From Rhodocyclaceae bacterium (GTDB lineage: Bacteria > Pseudomonadota > Gammaproteobacteria > Burkholderiales > Rhodocyclaceae), in assembly GCA_030681195.1 (NCBI GenBank), contig JAUXXJ010000004.1, positions 310,001-374,000 on the forward strand: a DNA stretch of 64,000 bases, read 5' to 3'. The position numbers and the translations under genes were made by a program. Position 1 is the stretch's first letter. Each line of letters begins with the position of its first letter. Under the pieces are notes generated by a model. It saw only the letters and a list, made by a program, of their open reading frames with translations, did no database searches and had not been told where the DNA came from. Shown here one piece after another: positions 44,989-56,113 of this stretch.

Positions 44989-46335
44989 ATGGGAGATGCC
45001 GAGACGACGACGCCCAATGACATGAGCGACGCACGGCTGGTCGCCTGGGTACGCCAGGCGGCGCCTTATATTCATGCGTTTCGGGGACGCACCTTCGTCA
45101 TCGCATTTGGAGGCGAAGCGCTGGCGGATCGCACCAGCGCCCTCGCCCTGATCCACGACATCGCCCTGCTCGACAGCATGGGCATCCGCCTCGTGCTGGT
45201 ACATGGTGCGCGTCCGCAGATCGATAGCGAGATGCAGGCGCGCGGCCAGACCCCACGCTTTCATAAGGGGCTGCGCGTGACCGATGCAGCCGCGCTGGAA
45301 TGCGTCAAGCGTGCCATGGGCATCACCCGCATCGAGATCGAAGCGATGTTGTCGCAGGGCCTGCCCAACACCCCGCTGGCCGGTGGTTTCCTGCGGGTGA
45401 CCGGCGGCAACTTCATCTCGGCCCAGCCGGTGGGTATTGTCGATGGCGTCGATTACCAATACACCGGTGCGGTGCGCAATGTCATTGCCGAGGAAATCAA
45501 GGCGGATCTTGCACAGGAAAATGTCGTGTTGATCACGCCCATTGGCGCCTCGCCTTCCGGCGAAATTTTCAACCTCGCCTGGGAAGATGTCGCCGAAGCG
45601 GTGGCTACCGCCATCGAGGCCGACAAACTGATCTTCCTCTGCGATGCGCCGGGTCTGCTCGACCGCAAGGGCCAGCTGATCGAAGCCCTCACGGCTGACG
45701 AAGGCGATACCCTACTCACCAAGCGTGTCAAACAGGCACCTGAAGTGACCCGCGTACTGCGTGGCGCCCTGCGCGCCGTGCGCGGCAAAACCGGTCGCGT
45801 GCACTTCCTCGACCGCAAGCGCGACGGCGCGATGCTGATGGAGTTCTTCACCCGCGACGGCATTGGCACCGTACTCACCCACGCCCCGCTCGAACGCCTG
45901 CGCGATGCCAGCATCGCGGACGTCGGCGCCATCCTCGGCCTGATCGCGCCGCTCGAAGCCGATGGCACGCTGGTCAAGCGCGGCCGTGAGCGCATCGAAA
46001 TGGAAATCGAACGTTTCTCGGTGCTGGAACTCGACGGCGTCATCGTCGGTTGCGCCGCCCTGTACCCATTCACAGGCGAAAAAGCGGGGGAGCTGGCCTG
46101 CCTCGCCGTCATGTCCGACTATCGCGAGATTGGTTATGGCGACCGACTGCGCAAGCACATCGAGGCGCGTGCCAAAAAGCTGAAACTCAAACGCCTGTTC
46201 GTGCTCACCACGCGTACGGCACACTGGTTCATCGAACGCGGCTTCGTCGAGGAAGACATTACCGCCCTGCCCGCCTCCCGCCGTGAGCTTTACAACTACC
46301 AGCGGCGCTCCAAGGTGTTCGTCAAGAACTTGTAG
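44989..46335 (+). CDS. argA: N-acetylglutamate synthase
   Basis: 448 residues, start ATG 44989 three bases after the previous stop. N-terminal amino-acid kinase-like domain (about residues 20-290, with [12 protein letters not shown] and [11 protein letters not shown]), which binds arginine but is catalytically silent in ArgA, then a C-terminal GNAT acetyltransferase domain (about 300-440) with [19 protein letters not shown]. It makes N-acetylglutamate, the first step of arginine synthesis, and is usually arginine-feedback regulated. Confidence 0.95.
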   Translation: MGDAETTTPNDMSDARLVAWVRQAAPYIHAFRGRTFVIAFGGEALADRTSALALIHDIALLDSMGIRLVLVHGARPQIDSEMQARGQTPRFHKGLRVTDAAALECVKRAMGITRIEIEAMLSQGLPNTPLAGGFLRVTGGNFISAQPVGIVDGVDYQYTGAVRNVIAEEIKADLAQENVVLITPIGASPSGEIFNLAWEDVAEAVATAIEADKLIFLCDAPGLLDRKGQLIEALTADEGDTLLTKRVKQAPEVTRVLRGALRAVRGKTGRVHFLDRKRDGAMLMEFFTRDGIGTVLTHAPLERLRDASIADVGAILGLIAPLEADGTLVKRGRERIEMEIERFSVLELDGVIVGCAALYPFTGEKAGELACLAVMSDYREIGYGDRLRKHIEARAKKLKLKRLFVLTTRTAHWFIERGFVEEDITALPASRRELYNYQRRSKVFVKNL

Positions 46336-46367
46336 AATTCGTCCTTTATCGCGAGAGGAATTTCCCC

Positions 46368-46640
46368 ATGGCAAGAACGGTCAATTGCGTCAAGCTCGGT
46401 CGCGAGGCCGAGGGTCTCGACTTCCCCCCCATGCCCGGCGAAGTGGGCAAGCGCATTTTTGAAAATGTTTCAAAAGAAGCCTGGCAACAGTGGGTACGCC
46501 TGCAGACCATGCTGATCAACGAGAACCGCCTCAATCTCGCCGATGCACAGCATCGCAAGTATCTGGCCGAGCAGGTCGATAAACACTTCTTCGGTGAAGG
46601 TGCGGATCGCATCTCGGGTTTCGTCCCGCCACGCGGATAA
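46368..46640 (+). CDS. yggX: Fe(2+)-trafficking protein YggX
   Basis: 90 residues, the normal length. Typical segments are [20 protein letters not shown] with the conserved Cys near residue 7, and [19 protein letters not shown]. YggX supports iron-sulfur cluster handling and oxidative-stress resistance. It has its own GAGAGGAA ribosome site 33 bp after argA, and is followed by a bidirectional terminator. Confidence 0.97.
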   Translation: MARTVNCVKLGREAEGLDFPPMPGEVGKRIFENVSKEAWQQWVRLQTMLINENRLNLADAQHRKYLAEQVDKHFFGEGADRISGFVPPRG

Positions 46641-46650
46641 ATGCCCTGCG

Positions 46651-46690
46651 CAACAAAAAAGCCGCCCGAGTTGAGGTGGCTTTTTTGTTG
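46651..46690. terminator. Bidirectional terminator between yggX and phoU
   Basis: CAACAAAAAAGCCGCC, loop CGAGTTGA, then GGTGGCTTTTTTGTTG: a long stem with T-runs on both strands, shared by the convergent yggX and phoU genes. Confidence 0.9.
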
Positions 46691-46702
46691 GCTACTGAAA
46701 TT

Positions 46703-47404
46703 TCAGGGCTTGGCCACTTCGCGCTCAAGCGCTTCAAGACCAAGGTGACGCACATCGCGTCCCTTCTCCATATAGACCACATATTCCGAGATGTTCTTGG
46801 CGTGGTCGCCAATGCGTTCGATCGACTTGGCGATGAAGAGCAGTTCCAAGGCGCGCGAGATGGTGCGCGGATCTTCGATCATGAAGGTGATGAGCTGACG
46901 CATCGCACCCTTGAATTCAGCATCCACTTCCTTGTCGCGGCGCACCACCAGAGTTGCGACGGAGCAATCGACGCGGGCAAAGGCATCCAGCGCCTGGCGC
47001 AACATCGATGCCGCAATCTCGGCGCCGTGGCGCAACTCGATACGCGGAACGAACTGCACGTCGCTCGAATACAGCGCCCGCGCCTGCTTGGCAATCTTCT
47101 TGGCCTCATCGCCAATCCGTTCCAGGTCGGTAATCGTCTTGATCACGGTCATGATCATGCGCAGATCAATCGCCGCCGGCTGATGCTTGGCGATGACATG
47201 CGTACACATCTCGTCGAGTTCGACCTCGAGGCGATTAACCTCCTGGTCGGTATTGATGACCTGCTCGCACAGCACCAGATCGCCCTCCGCCAGTGCATCC
47301 ATCGCACGCAGCAGTTGGCGCTCAACCAAGCCGCCCAGTTGCAGCACCTTGCCACGAATGTTTTCAAGTTCGACATCGAACTGCTTAAGAGTATGGGCGA
47401 CCAT
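46703..47404 (-). CDS. phoU: Phosphate-signalling complex protein PhoU
   Basis: 233 residues from ATG 47404 (MVAHTLKQFDVELEN), supported by CTGGAGAA upstream; an ATG at 47428 is less likely. Two PhoU three-helix repeats with EVNRLEVELDEMCTHVIAKHQPAA and EXXXD metal motifs (for example ERIGDEAKKIA and ERIGDHAKNISEYV). It represses the Pho regulon via PhoR and the Pst transporter. No pst or pho genes adjoin it. Near the polyphosphate:AMP phosphotransferase gene. Confidence 0.95.
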   Translation of the reverse strand: MVAHTLKQFDVELENIRGKVLQLGGLVERQLLRAMDALAEGDLVLCEQVINTDQEVNRLEVELDEMCTHVIAKHQPAAIDLRMIMTVIKTITDLERIGDEAKKIAKQARALYSSDVQFVPRIELRHGAEIAASMLRQALDAFARVDCSVATLVVRRDKEVDAEFKGAMRQLITFMIEDPRTISRALELLFIAKSIERIGDHAKNISEYVVYMEKGRDVRHLGLEALEREVAKP

Positions 47405-47473
47405 GCGACGTTCTCCAGAGATCATCAATTTTGACAGCCTTCAAGTCTAAGTAATTTCAATGACAGTTTTGTT

Positions 47474-48151
47474 TCAACGCGCCATTTGCTTCACGCCAGA
47501 TGGCGTGGCCAGCAACAGCAGATCGGCGCCCCGGCAGGCAAACAGGCCATTGGTCACCACCCCGACAATACCATTCAGCGCCGTTTCAAACCCGGCCGGA
47601 TCGGCAATCTGCAAGCCATGCACGTCGAGAATCACATTGCCGTTGTCCGTAGTGAAACCAGCGCGCAGCTTGGGCTGGCCGCCCAGCTTGACGATCTCGC
47701 GCACCACGTATTCGCGCGCCATCGGAATCACCTCGACCGGCAGCGGGAACTTGCCCATCGTAGCGACCAGCTTGCTCTCGTCACAAACGCAGATGAATTT
47801 ATCGGCCACCGCCGCGACAATCTTTTCGCGCGTCAGCGCACCACCGCCGCCCTTGACCATCTCTAACTGCGCGGTGATCTCGTCAGCGCCATCGACATAC
47901 ACCGGCATGCGCGTCACGTCGTTCAGGTCAAGCACCTTGATGCCATGGCCTTCGAGCCGCTTCTTGGTCGCCTCGGAACTGGCCACGGTAGCGCTGATAC
48001 GCTCCTTGATCTTCGCCAGCGCATCAATAAAGAAATTGGCCGTCGAGCCCGTACCGACGCCGACGATGCTACCCGCCGGCACGTTCGCGGCCACGTAATC
48101 CACCGCCGCCTGGGCCACGGCCTGCTTGAGTTCGTCCTGGGTCATGCTCAT
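47474..48151 (-). CDS. rpiA: Ribose-5-phosphate isomerase A
   Basis: 225 residues, with AAGGAGG seven bases before ATG 48151. It interconverts ribose-5-P and ribulose-5-P and belongs to the regenerative phase of the Calvin cycle. Seen are [27 protein letters not shown] VYVDGADEI and [14 protein letters not shown] hairpin with a T-run directly upstream (48165-48190) may modulate its expression. Divergent from the methionine gamma-lyase gene. Confidence 0.97.
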   Translation of the reverse strand: MSMTQDELKQAVAQAAVDYVAANVPAGSIVGVGTGSTANFFIDALAKIKERISATVASSEATKKRLEGHGIKVLDLNDVTRMPVYVDGADEITAQLEMVKGGGGALTREKIVAAVADKFICVCDESKLVATMGKFPLPVEVIPMAREYVVREIVKLGGQPKLRAGFTTDNGNVILDVHGLQIADPAGFETALNGIVGVVTNGLFACRGADLLLLATPSGVKQMAR

Positions 48152-48164
48152 ATTCTGCCTCCTT

Positions 48165-48190
48165 AAAAAAGACGCCCGGTCGTGCCGGGC
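48165..48190 (-). terminator. Hairpin with T-run directly before rpiA
   Basis: On the minus strand GCCCGG and CCGGGC pair around a short loop, followed by GTCTTTTTT and then the AAGGAGG ribosome site of rpiA. It could be a leader attenuator or a stop for read-through into rpiA; no gene lies upstream on that strand within about 5 kb. Confidence 0.5.
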
Positions 48191-48292
48191 TTGTTATCAG
48201 CAGAGCAAGTATACGGCATTCACGATTATCATTTCACCAACAAGCCGGCGCATCACCCCTCCGGCACTCACAACCACGGCAAGGAGAGGCCC

Positions 48293-49489
48293 ATGACCGA
48301 CACAAAAACTGCCAGGAAAGGGTTTTCGACCCGGGCGATTCACCACGCCTACGATCCCTACGCCGGCCATGGATCGCTCAACCCGCCCGTGTATCTCAGC
48401 TCCACCTACACCTTCCCGACCGTAGAAGATGGCGCGGCGCGCTTCGCCGGCGAGCAGGCGGGATTTGTCTATTCGCGTGTCGGCAATCCGACGACGGTAC
48501 TGCTCGAACAGCGCATCGCCGATCTTGAAGGCGGCGAGGCAGCATTGGTTACTGCCTCTGGCATGGGGGCGACGACGTCACTGCTGTGGACGCTGCTGCA
48601 ACCCGGCGACGAGATCATTGCTGACAAGACGCTGTACGGCTGCACCTTCGGCTTCTTCAACCATGGGCTGGCCAAGTTCGGCGTCAAGATCACCCACATC
48701 GATCTCACCGTGCCGGCGAATCTAGAGCGCGCCATCAATACGGCCACGAAGCTCGTGTTCTTCGAATCGCCGGCGAATCCCAACATGCGCCTGGTCGATA
48801 TCGCCGCGATTGCCGCCATCGCCCATCGCCACGACGCCAAGGTCGTGGTCGACAACACCTATTGCACGCCCTACCTCCAACGCCCGATCGAACTGGGCGC
48901 AGACTACGTCGTCCACTCGGCCACGAAATACCTGGGCGGCCACGGCGACCTGATTGCGGGTGCCATCGTCGGCCCGAAGGAATCCCTCGATCAGGTGCGC
49001 TTCTATGGCATCAAGGACATGACCGGCGCCGTGCTGTCTTCGCAGGATGCCTTCCTGGTGCTGCGCGGGATCAAAACCCTGTCGCTGCGCATGCACCGGC
49101 ACACTGAAAACGCACAGGGCATCGCCGAATTCCTGGCGAACCACCCCAAGGTAGCGGTCTGCCATTACCCCGGGCTGCCGTCTTTTCCGCAGCTTGAACT
49201 CGCCCGCCGGCAGATGAAACTGCCGGGCGGCATGATCGCGTTTGAACTCAAGGGCGGCATCGAGGCGGGACGCCGGTTCATGAACGCCTTGCAACTCGTC
49301 ACCCGTGCCGTCAGCCTGGGCGATGCCGAAAGCCTCGCCCAGCACCCGGCCAGCATGACCCACTCGTTCTACACCCCGGAAGAGCGCGCCGCCCACATGA
49401 TCAGCGAAGGACTGGTAAGGATTTCCGCCGGGCTGGAGGATCTTGAGGATTTGCTCGCAGACATCGAGCAGGCGCTGGTGGTGGCCTGA
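48293..49489 (+). CDS. megL: Methionine gamma-lyase
   Basis: 398 residues from ATG 48293 with AAGGAGAG upstream. A PLP enzyme of the Cys/Met metabolism family; Lys in SATKYLGGHGD binds PLP. The Cys in TLYGCTFGFFNHGLAKFGV, rather than the Gly or Pro seen in cystathionine lyases, and the QLV.RAVSLGDAESLAQHPA stretch closely match known methionine gamma-lyases. It splits methionine into 2-oxobutyrate, methanethiol and ammonia; 2-oxobutyrate could feed the 2-oxoacid oxidation genes nearby. Convergent with lpd. Confidence 0.9.
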   Translation: MTDTKTARKGFSTRAIHHAYDPYAGHGSLNPPVYLSSTYTFPTVEDGAARFAGEQAGFVYSRVGNPTTVLLEQRIADLEGGEAALVTASGMGATTSLLWTLLQPGDEIIADKTLYGCTFGFFNHGLAKFGVKITHIDLTVPANLERAINTATKLVFFESPANPNMRLVDIAAIAAIAHRHDAKVVVDNTYCTPYLQRPIELGADYVVHSATKYLGGHGDLIAGAIVGPKESLDQVRFYGIKDMTGAVLSSQDAFLVLRGIKTLSLRMHRHTENAQGIAEFLANHPKVAVCHYPGLPSFPQLELARRQMKLPGGMIAFELKGGIEAGRRFMNALQLVTRAVSLGDAESLAQHPASMTHSFYTPEERAAHMISEGLVRISAGLEDLEDLLADIEQALVVA

Positions 49490-49513
49490 CCATCTGGCTC
49501 GGCGGCGCCACCC

Positions 49514-49537
49514 GCCGTCCCGCCAAAGCCGACTTTT
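49514..49537 (-). repeat. Dispersed 24-bp repeat at the end of lpd
   Basis: GCCGTCCCGCCAAAGCC then GACTTTT, with AA in place of GC in the core. Its outer TTTTA supplies the TAA stop codon of lpd, as at the response regulator. In the convergent gap after the methionine gamma-lyase gene. Confidence 0.75.
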
Positions 49538-51242
49538 ACCGTTTCTTCATCGGCGGCAGGTCGGTACAGGAGCCATGCGCCACTTCCGCCGCCATGCCGA
49601 TGCTTTCGCCCAGCGTAGGGTGCGGGTGGATGGTTTTGCCAATATCCAGCGCATCGGCGCCCATCTCGATAGCCAAACAGATCTCGCCAATCATGTCACC
49701 CGCGCTCGGGCCAACAATCGTGCCGCCGACGATGCGATGGGTTTCCACATCGAACAGCAGTTTGGTGAAACCGTAGTCCGCCCCATTGGCGATGGCGCGA
49801 CCAGAAGCCGCCCACGGAAACTTCGCCACCTCAACCTGGCGACCGGCTTCTTTCGCCTGCGTTTCGGTGAGGCCGACCCAGGCCACTTCCGGGTGGGTGT
49901 AGGCCACGCTCGGAATCACCGTTGCATCGAAGTACGCTTTCTGTCCGGCGGCGGCTTCGGCGGCCACATGCGCCTCATGCACCGCCTTATGCGCCAGCAT
50001 GGGGTTGCCGACGATGTCGCCAATGGCGAAGATGTGCGACACATTGGTACGCATCTGGCTGTCGACCGGAATAAAACCGCGCTCGTTCACGTTCACGCCG
50101 GCCTTGTCAGCACCGATCTTCTTGCCGTTCGGGCTGCGGCCGGCGGCTTGCAGGATCAGGTCGTAGCGTTGCGGTTCGGCCGGCGCGTTTTCGCCTTCGA
50201 ACTTGACCCAGAGGCCATCGTCCTTTGCCTCGACGGCGGTGGTTTTCGTCTTCAACATGATCTTGTCAAAGCGCTGGCTGTTCTGCTTTTCCCAGACCTT
50301 GACGGCATCGCGGTCCGGCCCCTGCATCAGGACGTCGAGCATTTCCACAACATCAACCTTGGCGCCCAGCGTCGAATACACCGTCGCCATTTCCAGGCCG
50401 ATGATGCCGCCACCGATCACCAGCATCTTTTCCGGCCGGGTGCGCAATTCGAGCGCGCCGGTGGAATCGACGATGCACGGATCGTCGGGAAGAAATGGCA
50501 GGTGCACCGCCTGCGAACCGGCCGCGATGATGCACTTCGCAAAGCGGATGGTCTTCGTGCCATCAGCCGTTGCGACGGCCATGTGATGGGCATCGACAAA
50601 CTGACCCACCCCCTGCACCACTTCCACTTTTCGGGCCTTGGCCATGCCCGCCAAACCGCTGGTGAGCTTGCCGACGACCTTTTCCTTGTGCGCCCGCAAG
50701 GCGTCGATGTCGACCTGCGGCGCGGCGAACGTGACACCCGCAACACCGAGATGCTGCGCTTCGTCCATCACGGCAGTGACATGCAGCAACGCCTTCGAGG
50801 GAATGCAGCCGACGTTGAGGCAGACGCCGCCGAGCGTCGCATAGCGTTCGACCAGTACCGTCTGCATGCCAAGATCGGCACTGCGGAAGGCGGCGGAATA
50901 ACCGCCGGGGCCGGCACCGAGGACGAGCATCTCGCATTCGATATCGGCGGTTGAAGAAGTCGGCGCTGGCGGGACGGCAGGTGCGGGAGTCGGCGCAGCA
51001 GCAGATGAGGACTCCAGCAACACGATCAGATGTCCCTCGGCGACCTTGTCGCCCAACGCAACTTTGATCTCCTTCACCGTCCCCGCTGCCGGGCTGGGCA
51101 CATCCATGGTCGCCTTGTCCGATTCGAGCGTGACGAGCGACTCATCCACCTTCACCACATCGCCCGGCTTGACGTGAATCTCGATCACCGGAACGTCCTT
51201 GAAGTCGCCGATGTCCGGTACTTTGACTTCGATCTGGCTCAT
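49536..51242 (-). CDS. lpd: Dihydrolipoyl dehydrogenase (E3) with N-terminal lipoyl domain
   Basis: 568 residues, longer than a plain E3 because of an N-terminal lipoyl domain (about residues 1-80, lipoyl-Lys in ESDKATMDVPSP). The FAD domain begins near residue 105 (EMLVLGAGPGGYSAAF), and the redox disulfide is in GGVCLNVGCIPSKALLH. The linker between them is encoded by a dispersed repeat (AVPPAPTS). It re-oxidises dihydrolipoamide of the PDH complex. It overlaps aceF by 4 bp. The stop codon lies in another repeat copy. Confidence 0.96.
   Translation of the reverse strand: MSQIEVKVPDIGDFKDVPVIEIHVKPGDVVKVDESLVTLESDKATMDVPSPAAGTVKEIKVALGDKVAEGHLIVLLESSSAAAPTPAPAVPPAPTSSTADIECEMLVLGAGPGGYSAAFRSADLGMQTVLVERYATLGGVCLNVGCIPSKALLHVTAVMDEAQHLGVAGVTFAAPQVDIDALRAHKEKVVGKLTSGLAGMAKARKVEVVQGVGQFVDAHHMAVATADGTKTIRFAKCIIAAGSQAVHLPFLPDDPCIVDSTGALELRTRPEKMLVIGGGIIGLEMATVYSTLGAKVDVVEMLDVLMQGPDRDAVKVWEKQNSQRFDKIMLKTKTTAVEAKDDGLWVKFEGENAPAEPQRYDLILQAAGRSPNGKKIGADKAGVNVNERGFIPVDSQMRTNVSHIFAIGDIVGNPMLAHKAVHEAHVAAEAAAGQKAYFDATVIPSVAYTHPEVAWVGLTETQAKEAGRQVEVAKFPWAASGRAIANGADYGFTKLLFDVETHRIVGGTIVGPSAGDMIGEICLAIEMGADALDIGKTIHPHPTLGESIGMAAEVAHGSCTDLPPMKKR
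50956..50978 (+). repeat. Dispersed repeat, copy in the lpd linker
   Basis: GAAGTCGGCGCTGGC then GGGACGGC: the core without one leading A. It encodes AVPPAPTS (residues 89-96) between the lipoyl and FAD domains. Confidence 0.8.
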
Positions 51243-52612
51243 AGCATCACCCTGCGGAAGTCGGAAAGTAACTGGGCTAGAGTGGCGTTAAAGCGCGTGG
51301 CCAGCGCACCATCGACGACGCGATGATCGGCCGAGAGCGACAGCGGCACGATCAGGCGCGGCACGAAGGCTTTGCCATCCCACACCGGCTTCATCGCGGA
51401 TTTGCTGATGCCGAGAATCGCCACTTCCGGCGCATTGACGATCGGCGAGAAGGCGGTGCCGCCGATGCCGCCGACGCTGGAGATGGTGAAGGTCGCGCCT
51501 TGCATGTCAGCGGGCGGCAGCTTGCCTTCGCGCGCTTTCTTCGCCAGCTCTGACGTTTCCTGCGCGATCTCGAACACGCCCTTCTGGTCGGCGTTCTTCA
51601 GCACCGGCACCATCAGGCCGTTCGGCGTGTCGGCAGCGAAGCCGATGTGCCAGTAGTTTTTGTAGACCTGACTCTCACCATCCAGCGAGGAGTTGAGATC
51701 GGGATACTTCTTCAGCGCGGCGACGCAAGCCTTGATCATGAAGGCCAGCATCGTCACCTTGGTGCCGCCCGACTTTTCGCTTTCCTTGTTGAGCTGGACG
51801 CGCAGCGCTTCCAGATCGGTAATGTCGGCATCCTCGTGGTAGGTCACCGCCGGGATCATCACCCAGTTGCGCGCGAGGTTCGGGCCGGAAATCTTCTTGA
51901 TGCGCGACAGCGGCTTGACCTCGACCGGGCCGAACTTGGCGAAGTCGACTTTCGGCCAGGGCAATAGATCAAAGCCGCCACCAGAAGTCGGCGCTGGCAG
52001 GACGGCACCTGCGCCCGACAGGACGCCCTTCACAAAGCCCTGCACGTCCTGCTGCGTGATGCGCCCCTTCGGCCCGCTGCCTTTCACCTTCGCCACGTCG
52101 ACGCCCAGCTCGCGGGCAAAGCGCCGCACCGAGGGCGAGGCATGCGGCTTGATACCGTCCATCTCGGCGACGACTTCGGCGGGCGTGGGAATGTGTACCG
52201 CCGGCGGCAGTATGGCAATGCTCGCCGTCGGCGGCGCGGCGCCTGTCGCTGGCGGAACGGTAGCGGGTGGCGCCTGGATTGTCGGCGCTGGTGAGATGAA
52301 ATGCCCCGCATGGGGTACGGCAACTGCAGGCGCTGGCGCGGCGACCGGTGCCGGTGTGGCGGGTTTGACTTCGCTCGCCACACCCTCCTCCAGCACCACG
52401 ATGACACTACCTTCCGCCACCTTGTCGCCAATCGCAACCTTGATTTCCTTCACCACACCGGCCACCGGGGCCGGCACATCCATCGTCGCCTTGTCCGATT
52501 CCAGCGTGACGAGCGAATCGTCAGCCTTGACCGTATCGCCCGGCTTGACGTGAATCTCGATGACCGGCACATCCTTGAAATCACCGATGTCGGGTACCTT
52601 GATGTCGATCAT
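51239..52612 (-). CDS. aceF: Pyruvate dehydrogenase E2, dihydrolipoyl acetyltransferase
   Basis: 457 residues from ATG 52612, between the aceE stop and its own lipoyl domain; the frame upstream is not conserved. Single lipoyl domain (about residues 1-75, ESDKATMDVPAP), Ala/Pro linker, E3-binding domain (about 155-190, with SPSVRRFARELGV), second linker, catalytic domain (about 230-457) with LSLSADHRVVDGALA. The first linker carries the 45-bp repeat variant (AVPHAGHF and ISPAPT) and the second the 24-bp repeat (AVLPAPTS). Overlaps lpd by 4 bp. Confidence 0.96.
   Translation of the reverse strand: MIDIKVPDIGDFKDVPVIEIHVKPGDTVKADDSLVTLESDKATMDVPAPVAGVVKEIKVAIGDKVAEGSVIVVLEEGVASEVKPATPAPVAAPAPAVAVPHAGHFISPAPTIQAPPATVPPATGAAPPTASIAILPPAVHIPTPAEVVAEMDGIKPHASPSVRRFARELGVDVAKVKGSGPKGRITQQDVQGFVKGVLSGAGAVLPAPTSGGGFDLLPWPKVDFAKFGPVEVKPLSRIKKISGPNLARNWVMIPAVTYHEDADITDLEALRVQLNKESEKSGGTKVTMLAFMIKACVAALKKYPDLNSSLDGESQVYKNYWHIGFAADTPNGLMVPVLKNADQKGVFEIAQETSELAKKAREGKLPPADMQGATFTISSVGGIGGTAFSPIVNAPEVAILGISKSAMKPVWDGKAFVPRLIVPLSLSADHRVVDGALATRFNATLAQLLSDFRRVML
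51984..52006 (+). repeat. Dispersed repeat, copy in second aceF linker
   Basis: GAAGTCGGCGCTGGC then AGGACGGC. It encodes AVLPAPTS (residues 203-210) between the E3-binding and catalytic domains. Confidence 0.8.
52277..52321 (+). repeat. Dispersed repeat, 45-bp variant (type A), in first aceF linker
   Basis: GTCGGCGCTGG then TGAGATGAAATG, CCCCGCATGGGG and TACGGC: the same 45-bp variant as at 14024-14068 with two differences in the 41 comparable bases. It encodes residues 98-112 in the lipoyl to E3-binding linker. Confidence 0.8.
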
Positions 52613-52614
52613 GA

Positions 52615-55317
<2,703 letters not shown>

Positions 55318-55410
55318 GTCTTCTCCTGATGGAGTTGTTATAGATGTGCGGCACGGGTGACATGCAGCACGTGGATGAGCATCTGCCGGGTAGGCAAACG
55401 TGACGCATGG

Positions 55411-55449
55411 TAAAGCGTTACACCGCTGCTCGCAATCGGGCACTGCAAC
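55411..55449 (+). promoter_or_regulatory. Shared 39-bp upstream motif, copy between aceE and rrf2
   Basis: TAAAGCGTTACAC, six variable bases (CGCTGC), then TCGCAATCGGGCACTGCAAC. It is identical to 59273-59311 except in the six-base centre. It lies 94 bp upstream of aceE (minus strand) and about 150 bp upstream of the probable Rrf2 GTG start (plus strand). The other copy lies 57 bp before the 2-oxoacid oxidoreductase operon, in the same orientation. Not part of any gene; probably an operator or promoter element. Confidence 0.65.
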
Positions 55450-55594
55450 ATATCAACCTATCCGGCCGGAGACGATACCGGTAACGGGGTAGTGAGAATA
55501 GCGGCACCCCGGTATTTCCTGCATGTCAGCAACTTTGCAGAATATGACCACTGTGACAGTGTCTATTTACTGCAAGAAAGAAGAGGATGGCAAC

Positions 55595-56113
55595 GTGATC
55601 ATAAAGACCAAAAGCTGTATCGCAATCGCCGCACTCATTGATATTGCGACACACGAGGCCGCGCGACCGGTTTCTCTGGCCGACGTGGCGGAACGCCGGG
55701 GAATCTCGGTGTCATACCTTGAGCAGTTATTCAGGCGCTTACGGCTACGGGGTATCGTTGACAGCTTTCGCGGTCCTGGCGGCGGGTATCGCCTGAACAA
55801 GCACCTGGCAACAATTACCGTTGCCGACATCGTCGCAGCCGTTGATGAGGAAAAACTCGATAGCTGCGACTGTCCTGAGGTGCATGCCGGGGATGGGGAA
55901 AAGGCTCACAGCGTATGGTGCCAAGCCAATCAACATCTGCATCATTATCTGAAAACCATCACGCTGACATCTCTACTTGAACAGTGTGACGCAAAGCCAA
56001 CCATCAAAGCCAGCGTAGCGCTGTCGCCCCAGCACATGCGCGATCATGCGCTAAACCCGGCGTCGCTTAATAGCGCCAAGATGCGCGTAGGCCGGCTCAC
56101 TGCCGAGCCGTGA
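55595..56113 (+). CDS. Rrf2-family transcriptional regulator
   Basis: 172 residues if it starts at GTG 55595, where IIKTKSCIAIAALIDIA matches the usual Rrf2 N-terminus and GAGGATGG lies upstream; ATG 55523 would add 24 atypical residues. Winged helix about residues 1-75, with SLADVAERRGISVSYLEQLF and FRGPGGGYRL. Cysteines follow the pattern C-x-C-x15-C (DSCDC ... WCQ), close in place to the Fe-S ligands of IscR/NsrR but with different spacing. Divergent from aceE. The C-terminus overlaps the SagB-like gene tail by 63 bp on the opposite strand. A likely local regulator of PDH genes; inference only. Confidence 0.85.
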   Translation: MIIKTKSCIAIAALIDIATHEAARPVSLADVAERRGISVSYLEQLFRRLRLRGIVDSFRGPGGGYRLNKHLATITVADIVAAVDEEKLDSCDCPEVHAGDGEKAHSVWCQANQHLHHYLKTITLTSLLEQCDAKPTIKASVALSPQHMRDHALNPASLNSAKMRVGRLTAEP

